From contig JBBQUT010000054.1 of NCBI GenBank assembly GCA_038212215.1, positions 1 through 19,762 of the forward strand: a stretch of 19,762 nucleotides of DNA, in the 5' to 3' direction. The notes under the pieces are model-generated. The model made no database searches and was not told where the DNA came from. It saw only the letters and a program-made list of their open reading frames with translations. Of this stretch, positions 1-6,344 are shown piece after piece. Position numbers and translations under genes: made by a program. The stretch is from JALZAI01 sp038212215. Its GTDB lineage: Bacteria > Actinomycetota > Actinomycetes > Mycobacteriales > Jatrophihabitantaceae. How positions within the stretch are numbered: position 1 is the first letter of the stretch; each line of letters begins with the position of its first letter.

Positions 1-357
1 GTAATCCAAACGCGGTCGCCGCACATGCACCGCGGGTGAGTGCTCGAGCAGTTCCTCCTCCACGGCGTAGCGGTAGAACCCGGAGATCGTGCACAACCTG
101 CGCGCGATCGTCGCCCGCGCCCGGCCCCGTGATTCCATGTCGCGGCCGAAGCACTCGATGTCCGAGCGCCGGGCTAAGAACAGGTGCAGCCCGCGCTGCT
201 GACACCAGGCCGTGAACATCCGAAGATCGAGGGCGTACGCGTCGCGGGTCAGCCCGCTGTAGCCGGCGAGGAACCCGGCTGACGCGCTCCGCTCGTCCGG
301 AGTTAACAGCGGCTCGACCGACACAACGGTGTCAGTCGAGGCGATGGTGGTGGTCAT
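1..357 (-). CDS. Tyrosine recombinase/integrase, N-terminal part (runs off the left edge)
   Basis: This is a site-specific recombinase of the phage-integrase type; only the first 119 residues lie in the window. The reading frame is open from the ATG at 357 to base 1. The visible part is the N-terminal SAM-like core-binding domain: an opening Ala/Ser/Thr-rich segment, then helices carrying the family pattern (TRDAYALDLRMFTAWCQQRG, ATIARRLCTISGFYRYAVEE, LLEHSPAVHVRRP). That domain grips the core site and precedes the catalytic domain, whose Arg, His and Tyr residues lie outside the window, so integrity of the gene cannot be judged. The start is supported by a GGAGG-type ribosome-binding site about 7 bases upstream. 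Its presence beside many transposase remnants fits an integrative element or island edge; that is inference. Confidence 0.88.
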   Translation of the reverse strand, partial: MTTTIASTDTVVSVEPLLTPDERSASAGFLAGYSGLTRDAYALDLRMFTAWCQQRGLHLFLARRSDIECFGRDMESRGRARATIARRLCTISGFYRYAVEEELLEHSPAVHVRRPRLDY

Positions 358-395
358 GGCGACCTCCAGGACTCAGGCCAGAGCCCGGCGTCCTC

Positions 396-411
396 GGAGC
401 GTCGACGCTCC
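396..411. promoter_or_regulatory. Perfect 16-bp palindrome upstream of the recombinase gene
   Basis: GGAGCGTCGACGCTCC reads identically on both strands and lies 39 bp upstream of the recombinase start codon on the minus strand. It could be an operator for a dimeric repressor or part of a recombination site. Both are inferences: GC-rich DNA yields such palindromes by chance at a low rate. The surrounding stretch 358-702 (345 bases) contains no open frame with coding character and otherwise looks like leader DNA. Confidence 0.3.
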
Positions 412-702
412 AGCAGTGGATGAAGGCACCAGGCTAGATCCGGATCGGGCACCCGGCGGTCAAGACCGGCGCGTAACCGCCGACTATGCGCGCTGCCTCG
501 GGGAGCCACGCGCGGGACGTCGCGAGCGAAATGCGCTCCCGAGCAAGCCCGTGCCATATGGCGGTCAAGCCTGGTGAGTGTCACTGGGCGCTGGGCAGAC
601 GTTTACGCATTCCATCGCACCGGCATCTCCCGAGGCGGTCGGGCTGTCGCGGCGAAGCTCGCCCCGAGCGCGCGTTCATTCACGGATGGTGAAGGTCGGT
701 GT

Positions 703-915
703 TTAGGTCAGCTTCCCCCCCGGGGGGCTGTCGCCGAGCTCGACCGTGACAGCGTCGAACCCGACCGCCTCGCGGGGCGAGGTCCGCGGCAGCTCCGGCG
801 GTGGTTCGTCGACATCGGCGGTCATCACGGTCGACACCTCGTTTTCCTCGTCGACCTCCGGCCGGCCGGGCCGGTCGGTCGGGCGGTCGGGCGGTCGGGC
901 GGTCGGGACGGTCAT
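703..915 (-). CDS. Possible small acidic protein, unknown function
   Basis: A 70-residue frame that I do not recognise. From about residue 19 on, its codons have strong actinobacterial bias (nearly all end in G or C) and encode an acidic Glu/Asp-rich stretch (EVDEENEV, TADVDEPPPE) followed by AVGFDAVTVELGD and a PPGGKLT end. That is unlike the Arg/Pro-rich composition of random GC-rich frames. The first residues (PTARPPDRPTDRP) are encoded by four copies of an 8-bp repeat. No good ribosome-binding site precedes the ATG at 915; an internal ATG about 30 codons in is an alternative. It lies just downstream of the decayed hydrolase on the same strand. It may equally be the tail of a broken gene. 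Confidence 0.3.
   Translation of the reverse strand: MTVPTARPPDRPTDRPGRPEVDEENEVSTVMTADVDEPPPELPRTSPREAVGFDAVTVELGDSPPGGKLT
876..907. repeat. Four tandem copies of an 8-bp unit (CGGTCGGG)
   Basis: Four uninterrupted perfect copies at 876-883, 884-891, 892-899 and 900-907. The unit length is not a multiple of three, so gain or loss of one copy would shift any reading frame crossing it. It sits directly behind the ATG (915, minus strand) of the doubtful small ORF. Confidence 0.85.
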
Positions 916-933
916 CTACTGGGCACGGGCTCG

Positions 934-1392
934 TCAACCTCGAGAAGTGGGCCGCGACGAAATCGCACGAGCCGCCGTCGGGTTCTCACCGGTGGCGCGG
1001 TCGAGGAAGTCGATCACGGCGTCGGTGACCAATGTGTATGTCGGTTCCTCGTTGAAGGCGTGGGCGACGTCGAACTCGGCGAACTCTGCTTTCAAGGACT
1101 CGGCGAGCGGCTGGAGCACGCCGGTGGGCGTGAACCCGTCCTGGGCACCCGCGACGAGCAGGGTCGGCACGCCGAGCGGGTGCACCGCTCGGCGCGAGCC
1201 GATGGCCAGTGCGGCCAGGACCAGCCATGATTCGTCGGTGCGGTAGGCGGCTCCGCGAACCTTGTCCTGCTCGGTGGCGCGGTCGGAGTAGAGCCCGGCC
1301 GGGGCTCCGACGCCGAGTCGGTCGCCGAGGGTGACGCGACGCCGTCCGCGACCTCGACCACGGTCTCCGGCCCCGCACCACCGTGACCGTCA
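934..1392 (-). pseudogene. Decayed alpha/beta hydrolase
   Basis: The downstream part (about 1335 to 934) is a clean C-terminal half of an alpha/beta-hydrolase. It contains GVPTLLVAGAQDGFTP, carrying the usual acid-turn Asp, and later AHAFNEEP, whose His fits the catalytic position, followed by the final helix VTDAVIDFLDRA. Upstream, in another frame at about 1340-1392, is GHGGAGPETVVEVADGVA, which resembles the N-terminal oxyanion HGG strand-turn of the same fold. The two parts are out of frame and far too close together. The nucleophile-elbow region (G-x-S-x-G) is missing, so this is an internally deleted, frameshifted remnant. No intact start is present. The substrate cannot be inferred. 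It diverges from the plus-strand gene at 1409. Confidence 0.6.
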
Positions 1393-1408
1393 ACCCGAAG
1401 GAGTCATC

Positions 1409-1684
1409 ATGACCACCGCATCAGCCGACCCCGGTCCCGATACAAGACCTCGCCCCGCCCAGCCCGGACCGCAGACCAAACACCAGCTGGCAGTGATCTG
1501 GCTCGCCGTCTTCCCGACCCTCACCGTGCTTAACCTCGCCCTCGGTGACTGGCTCGGCACCCTGACGCCGGTCGTACGCACCTCCGTGCTCGCGACCATC
1601 GCCGTGCCGATCGTGATCTACGGGTTGATGCCCCAGCTGCACAAGCTCCGCCGACGACTGCTGACCCGCGCTGCAAGCAGCTAG
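1409..1684 (+). CDS. Small two-helix membrane protein, unknown function
   Basis: A 91-residue protein. The start ATG at 1409 has an AAGGAG ribosome-binding site at 1397-1402. After a Pro-rich cytoplasmic head of about 25 residues come two hydrophobic helices, roughly residues 28-46 (AVIWLAVFPTLTVLNLAL) and 56-76 (SVLATIAVPIVIYGLMPQL), and a basic tail (KLRRRLLTR). The arrangement, with NLALG-W-L between the helices and a Y-LMP near the end of the second, resembles the C-terminal membrane hairpin found attached to some antibiotic-biosynthesis-monooxygenase (ABM) domain proteins. No ABM domain is present here. Function is unknown; the resemblance is from memory of the family pattern. Confidence 0.72.
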   Translation: MTTASADPGPDTRPRPAQPGPQTKHQLAVIWLAVFPTLTVLNLALGDWLGTLTPVVRTSVLATIAVPIVIYGLMPQLHKLRRRLLTRAASS

Positions 1685-2342
1685 ACCACATCGACGTCTC
1701 GATCGACTGCAGCGTGGGTCGTGCGCAGCGCCGACACACCGGCACGCGACTCGTCGGCTTCGTCGACACTGACTCTGATGGTCAGCCGCCGGTTGAGACG
1801 GGCAAACACACGAAGCCGCGATGTTGCGATACCGACAACCTGCTAACTGGCGAGGTCAGCAGACGCGGACTGGTTTCGGCGGGGTTGTTGCACCCCCGTT
1901 GCACGCGGGCCGACTCGGCGGCTCAGACGAGCCTGTCCGAAGCGGGCCGGCAGCGTTGCCACGGTGACGGCTCGTGAGGTCATGCGTTGATGGAAGCGCA
2001 TACTTCTGCCACCGCCACGTCAAGGCCGTCCATGGTGCCGGAAAATGTTGAAGCCACAGGACGGTCTAAGCTAAGCCGTCTAACGCCCCTTGCCGGCAGC
2101 GTGCGTGTCGGGGACCGGGTCGCGGTATGGGCCAATCCGCCAGGGCAGGAAATGTGGCGTGCCACCGATGACGACTATTGGCGAGGGTGGTAAAGGCCCC
2201 GCCCGGGTGCAGGTGATCTCAGCGCGCGCGATTGCCCTCGACCTGCGCATTGGCCCCGCGCCCGTCCGACTCGACATTGGCTTCTCGCGCGAAACTGCCT
2301 CCGGCGCGGGAGGGCTTGAACCGCCCGGAGTACACAGGACGG
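1685..2342. other. Gene-free stretch between the membrane protein and the aldehyde dehydrogenase
   Basis: About 660 bases with no frame showing coding bias or recognisable family motifs on either strand. Short open frames here are rich in Arg, Ser, Thr and Pro with irregular third positions. No tRNA, repeat array or clear terminator was found. It may hold decayed DNA and the promoter of the downstream dehydrogenase, but no convincing -35/-10 pair could be identified. Confidence 0.5.
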
Positions 2343-3755
2343 ATGAGCGCTCCTGCGTCGGCCCGGCCGTTTGCCACTATCAACCCCTACACCGGCATAG
2401 TGGAGCAGGAGTTCCCGTTTCTCGACAGTGAGGATGTCGCCCGCGTAGTGGACGCCGCGCATCAGGCCTTCCTACAGTGGCGGCGTCGTAGCGTCGAGGA
2501 GCGCGCGGAGATCATCGGCCGCGCGGCTGATCTAATGCTCGAACGCTGCGACCAGCTCGCGGCGCTGATCACTACCGAGATGGGTAAGCGGATCCAGGAG
2601 GCCGCGGGCGAGGTACAGCTCGCGGCGAGCATCCTGCGCTATTACGCGGACAACGCCGCGAAGTTCCTCGCGCCGCGCACCATCGAGGTGATGAAGGGCC
2701 TCGCGGTCGTGCTCAACGAGCCGGTCGGCGTGCTGCTCGCGATCGAGCCGTGGAACTACCCGCTGTACCAGGTCGTGCGCGTCGTGGCGCCGAACCTGCC
2801 GCTGGGCAATGTCGTTCTGCTCAAGCACAGCGAGCTCAACCCGCAGACCGCCCTGGCGCTGGAGCAGCTGTTCCACGACGCCGGCGTGCCCGAGGGCGTC
2901 TACACCAACGTGTTCCTGCAGATCTCCGACGTTGAGCAGGTCATTGCCCACCCGGCCGTGCAGGGAGTGACCCTCACCGGCAGCGAGCGGGCCGGGGCCA
3001 GCGTCGCGTCGCTCGCCGGGAAGCATTTGAAGAAGTCGGTGCTCGAGCTCGGCGGCAGCGACCCATTCGTCGTGCTCGACACGCCCGATCTCGCCCGCAC
3101 CGTCAAGGCCGCGACCATGGGACGGATGGCCAACACCGGCCAGGCCTGCATCGCCGCGAAGCGGATCATCGTGCTCGACGACGTCTACGACGACGTCGTG
3201 GCGGGCCTGCAGCAGTCCTTCGGCGCCTTCACACCGGGCGACCCGAGGGACCCGGCGACCACGCTCGGCCCACTGTCGAGCGAGGGCGCCGCAACGGAAC
3301 TCGCCGCGCAGATCCAAGACGCCGTTGACAAGGGCGCGACAGTGCTCGCCGGCGGCGGGCGGCCCGAGCACGCAGGCGCGTTCGTCTACGCGACGCTGCT
3401 CGCCGACGTCACCCCTGACATGCGCGCGTATTCCGAAGAGCTCTTCGGCCCGGCCGCCGTGGTCTACCGGGCGGCCGACGAGGCCGACGCGATCCGCCTC
3501 GCCAACGACAGCACCTACGGGCTGTCGGCGGTCGTCTACAGCGGCGACACTGAACGCGCTCGAGCGGTGGCCGACCAACTCGAATCGGGGATGGTCTGGA
3601 TCAACCAACCCTCAGGATCATCACCCGAACTGCCCTTCGGCGGGGTCAAACGTTCCGGCTACGGACGCGAACTGTCCGAGCTCGGCATGTTCGAGTTCGC
3701 CAACCGTCGACTCGTCCGCACGCTGCCCCCCGCCGCACCGAAAACTACGGATTGA
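2343..3755 (+). CDS. NAD(P)-dependent succinate-semialdehyde dehydrogenase-type aldehyde dehydrogenase
   Basis: A complete 470-residue aldehyde dehydrogenase, the normal family length. It oxidises an aldehyde to the acid with NAD(P)+. Visible landmarks are EPWNYP (Asn138, oxyanion-hole residue), the cofactor-binding Lys161 in LLKHSE, VTLTGSERAG (Rossmann Gly motif), LELGGSDPF (general-base Glu235), NTGQACIAAKR (catalytic Cys269), EELFGPAAVV and the end motif LPFGGVKRSGYGRE. The GQACIAAKR form is typical of succinate-semialdehyde dehydrogenases of the GabD type, so a role in GABA/succinate-semialdehyde metabolism is likely but not proven. The frame is open to 2232; the start at 2343 was chosen because homologs begin near ATINPYTG and coding bias starts there. 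The gene stands alone with no metabolic partner nearby, and looks intact. Confidence 0.93.
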   Translation: MSAPASARPFATINPYTGIVEQEFPFLDSEDVARVVDAAHQAFLQWRRRSVEERAEIIGRAADLMLERCDQLAALITTEMGKRIQEAAGEVQLAASILRYYADNAAKFLAPRTIEVMKGLAVVLNEPVGVLLAIEPWNYPLYQVVRVVAPNLPLGNVVLLKHSELNPQTALALEQLFHDAGVPEGVYTNVFLQISDVEQVIAHPAVQGVTLTGSERAGASVASLAGKHLKKSVLELGGSDPFVVLDTPDLARTVKAATMGRMANTGQACIAAKRIIVLDDVYDDVVAGLQQSFGAFTPGDPRDPATTLGPLSSEGAATELAAQIQDAVDKGATVLAGGGRPEHAGAFVYATLLADVTPDMRAYSEELFGPAAVVYRAADEADAIRLANDSTYGLSAVVYSGDTERARAVADQLESGMVWINQPSGSSPELPFGGVKRSGYGRELSELGMFEFANRRLVRTLPPAAPKTTD

Positions 3756-3878
3756 TGTTTTCCACGGGGTGATTTCCGTCCCGACCCGGCCCCGACCTCG
3801 GCGAGGCCTCACGAGTCACGAGCTGTCGGCCTGTGGCGCTCAAGAACGTCAGGCCGACCGTGTCGGGCCGTCAGTCGG

Positions 3879-4480
3879 GCGGCGCGACCGTATCCGTTGA
3901 TCAAACCGGCAAGGATCTGTTGACGCTGGACCAAGTCACCGATGCCAGGTAGTCGACGTACGTTCGCGGCGATCGGCGCGCGGTGCTCAAGAGCCCGAGG
4001 GGGACGGCGCGTGGTGTAGTGGTCCTCGTTGCGGTCAGGACGTGCACAAGTTGCCGCTCACCAAAGATCAACATCCGATCCCGACACTCGCGGCCGATCG
4101 TGCTGACCCACCGCTCGGCATCAGCGGTGGCCTTCGGCGCGCGAGGCGGACTGCGCAACACGTCGAGGCCAGCATCAGCGGACACGGCATCAAAGCATGC
4201 CGTGAACTTCGTGGCGATCGCGGGCGAAAAACCGCAAACGGTTAACATGCATGCGAAGGGTCATGCACCGTGTCGACGGTGAACAAGTCACCGGCGAGCA
4301 TCGCGCTCGCTCGGGCGCGGCAGGATTTCCGCCACGACGGTCCTCTACGACACGGGCCGGATCCAGACCCACCTTCCGCAGGATGTTCCAGACAGTCGCC
4401 GCAGCGACTGGTCAGCCAACCCTGACAGCTCGCAACTCGTCCCGGAAACAACTACGGCGTACCGCACTTATGCCCGAGAA
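3879..4480 (-). pseudogene. Remnant of an integrase-core (rve, IS481/IS3-like) transposase
   Basis: Pieces of one DDE transposase lie in different frames. From right to left: AAATVWNILRKVGLDPA (about 4400), PSWRK...ASAMLAGDLFTVDTV (first catalytic Asp, about 4270), ARDRHE next to KFTACFDAVSADAG (second Asp region, about 4215), PRAPKATADAERWVSTIGRECRDRMLIFGE (catalytic Glu, about 4100) and a terminal LAGLINGYGRAA (about 3880-3915). Compared with the related copy at 8704-9760, roughly 190 bp between VDTV and the RDR motif are deleted. Several frameshifts and stops are present and the N-terminal part is missing, so the element is dead. No terminal inverted repeats were found. Confidence 0.8.
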
Positions 4481-4489
4481 AGCGGCGCA

Positions 4490-4790
4490 GACCTCGCGCG
4501 CGTACGCCGCGACCCCCGTGAACTTTCAGCGCTTGTTCTTGAAAGCGCCGGACTGACCGATGATGCCAGCCTCGTAGAGCGGCAGCAGATGAACTGACCG
4601 CGCAAGGTTGATGCACTCGTGGGTGCAATCAAACTGGATTGGCGTAGGCCGCGTCCACTGGCGAAGGGTCCGACACGTATGGCTCGATCCGCACGTACCT
4701 CGCGGACACGAAGACGCTGTAAGCGGCAATGTCGCCAATGGACCTGGCCGACCTCAGCAATCCGGTCGACGCCGCAGAGTGCGATGCGCA
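4490..4790 (-). pseudogene. Decayed ORF of unknown identity
   Basis: Two adjoining minus-strand frames read like protein. The first (about 4790-4631) includes SIGDIAAYSVFVSARYVRIE and ends with DAAYANPV. A one-base shift at about 4630 leads into FDCTHECINLARSVHLLPLY and EAGIIGQSGAFKNKR, then an in-frame TGA and KFTGVAAYAREVCAAFS. The junction of the two frames is consistent with a single-base frameshift in one former gene. I do not recognise the family. It lies immediately upstream, on the same strand, of the decayed transposase, but its composition is not that of the transposase N-terminus. The remaining bases up to 4965 hold no other signal beyond the ribosome-binding site of the next gene. 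Confidence 0.3.
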
Positions 4791-4965
4791 GCGACGTCAG
4801 CCTGTCCGAGTACGTTGCCATCCGGCCGGTCGGCGGCAGTATTACGTCGCTCCCGCGACGATGGGGCCATCATCGCGGGAAGTTCTTGCCCGGCCCGGCG
4901 CGCGGGTCGATACTGCATGGGAGGTCGGTCAGGCTGGTGGGTCGGCTTCGTGAACAGGAGTAATC

Positions 4966-5349
4966 ATGCCAACTCTGGCCATCGACATTACCGTGCCTCC
5001 AACCGGCGAGCTCGAGATCTCCGGTGACGGCACCGCTCCGACCGACGCGCAGGCGGAGGAGGAGAGCCGCGTACGACAGGAGTTCCTCGACCTAGTGGCG
5101 CCGTACCTCGCCTCGCTGCCGGCGCGGCCGCCCCATCGCGCGGGAAACGTTTCCCGTGTCGAACTGCTCGGCGAGGGCGTGTGGTCACAGCTGAATCACT
5201 ACCTGCTGCTCGTCACGATCGACATCGGTGAAGGCGGGGTCGGCATCGACGCCGGCTTGCTCGACCTGCTGCCGGCCGGGAGCAGGGTGGACGTTGTGGG
5301 GACCTTCGCCGGACCGCTGGGGCAGTGGCCGACCTCCACGGCGGAGTAG
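4966..5349 (+). CDS. Small soluble protein, unknown function (first gene of a three-gene unit)
   Basis: A 127-residue protein with strong actinobacterial codon bias. The ATG at 4966 follows a CAGGAG ribosome-binding site at 4955-4960. No signal peptide or membrane helix is visible. The N-terminal 35 residues are acidic and Thr/Pro-rich. The C-terminal half alternates hydrophobic and polar residues (SRVELLGEGVWSQLNHYLLL, VTIDIGEGGVGIDAGLLDLL, SRVDVVGTFAG), suggesting a small alpha/beta sandwich. I do not recognise a named family. It is followed after 17 bases by the membrane-protein gene and then by the aegerolysin-protease gene, all on the plus strand, so the three are probably co-transcribed. 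A chaperone, immunity or accessory role for the large protein is possible but purely inferred. Confidence 0.8.
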   Translation: MPTLAIDITVPPTGELEISGDGTAPTDAQAEEESRVRQEFLDLVAPYLASLPARPPHRAGNVSRVELLGEGVWSQLNHYLLLVTIDIGEGGVGIDAGLLDLLPAGSRVDVVGTFAGPLGQWPTSTAE

Positions 5350-5366
5350 CCGATCTCTCGGGAGAT

Positions 5367-6272
5367 ATGGCAGTGGCGCCGCACGGCACGGTGCTCGCGG
5401 CGTCTGTTGTTCTAGGCGGAGCGACAGGTTTGGCGGTCTGCGAGGGCTGGGCCCGGCACACCGAGCGCAGCACCCGGTACACGTCCACCACGCAGTTCCA
5501 GGTGTGGGCGCTGGTCATCGTTGCCATTTGGGCGAGCCTGCCGTTGGTGTGGGTGACCGGCGGAACCATCGTCGGCGAGCTCGGCGCGGGCGGGCAACGC
5601 AACGCACCGGTCGCGATCGCCACGGTCCTCGGCGTCGTTGTGGTGGGATGGCTCGGGTCTCGCGGCGCCTATAGCGAGGGAGGGGGATCGTTCTACTACC
5701 TCGGGTTGCCTCGGCTCGTCCTCACCTACGCCGGCGCCGCGATCGCTCTTGTCCCGACGGTGCTCGTGTTCGCCCGAATAGCGGCCGACCCCGTCCTGCC
5801 GCCACCGGACACGCGGGACGACCCGGCCGCACTACTGGCATTGGTGCAACGTTTGATCGCGCAGCGCCGGGCGTTCACGCGCGCTCTCGCCGTCGCCGGC
5901 GGGGTCGTTAGCGCTGGGGTCCTGGCCACGGGCGCCCAACGGCAGGCATTCCTCGCCGTGCACACCGACAATGCCACCTATCCCCCGGTGTTCGTCGTGG
6001 TCTGGGGCGTTGCGGCGAGTGCGTTGCTGATCGCGATCGCACTGCCCGGCTATCGGCGCCTTGTCCGGGCCGGGGAGCAGATAGTCGAGACGACGTTCCC
6101 GCTGCTGGCACCGGGGCAGGACTGCTGGCGCGAGCGCCTAGGCGAACGCGAGGACCTCGCGGGACTGCTTGATCTCTCGCGATCAGGCCGTGGCGTCTTC
6201 CAATCCGCCGTCGTCGTGGCGGGACCGCTCGCGTCCGCGGGGATCTCACTGCTCCTGCCGGGTGCGGGGTGA
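5367..6272 (+). CDS. Multi-pass membrane protein, unknown function (second gene of the unit)
   Basis: A 301-residue integral membrane protein. The ATG at 5367 is chosen because a GGGAG ribosome-binding site ends 2-3 bases before it; an in-frame ATG at 5325 would overlap the previous gene by 25 bases and has no such site. About seven hydrophobic helices can be seen: VLAASVVLGGATGLAV near the start, VWALVIVAIWASLPLVWV, VAIATVLGVVVVGWLG, LVLTYAGAAIALVPTVLVF, ALAVAGGVVSAGVLATG, VFVVVWGVAASALLIAIAL and a C-terminal VVVAGPLASAGISLLL. A loop of about 30 charged residues (around residues 140-172) and a charged loop before the last helix probably face the cytoplasm. No transporter or protease signature motif was found. 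By position it could export, anchor or neutralise the product of the next gene; this is inference. Confidence 0.78.
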   Translation: MAVAPHGTVLAASVVLGGATGLAVCEGWARHTERSTRYTSTTQFQVWALVIVAIWASLPLVWVTGGTIVGELGAGGQRNAPVAIATVLGVVVVGWLGSRGAYSEGGGSFYYLGLPRLVLTYAGAAIALVPTVLVFARIAADPVLPPPDTRDDPAALLALVQRLIAQRRAFTRALAVAGGVVSAGVLATGAQRQAFLAVHTDNATYPPVFVVVWGVAASALLIAIALPGYRRLVRAGEQIVETTFPLLAPGQDCWRERLGEREDLAGLLDLSRSGRGVFQSAVVVAGPLASAGISLLLPGAG

Positions 6273-6314
6273 GGTCGTGCGCCCTCCCGTGCCCTGCAGG
6301 TCGAAGAAAGAGCG

Positions 6315-6330
6315 GCGCCGAGTGCGGCGC
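6315..6330 (+). promoter_or_regulatory. Hairpin in the leader just upstream of the aegerolysin-protease gene
   Basis: GCGCCG (6315-6320), loop AGTG, CGGCGC (6325-6330) form a perfect 6-bp GC stem. It ends two bases before the GGGAAGG ribosome-binding region (about 6333-6339) of the gene starting at 6345. It could modulate translation of the third gene relative to the first two, or act as an mRNA processing or weak attenuation site. No U-tract follows, so a standard terminator is unlikely. Confidence 0.4.
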
Positions 6331-6344
6331 TCGGGAAGGTTGTT

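Noticed and set aside
574..1246. Two overlapping plus-strand frames across the small ORF and the hydrolase remnant
   Set aside because: Arg/Gly/Ser-rich products without motifs, opposite recognisable hydrolase sequence.
2057..2085. Short inverted sequence around GACGG...CCGTC
   Set aside because: Only a 5-bp stem with an 11-base loop; expected by chance and not near a gene end.
2532..3608. Long minus-strand open frame (358 codons) opposite the aldehyde dehydrogenase
   Set aside because: It is the antisense shadow of a gene with complete catalytic motifs; its product has no family signature.
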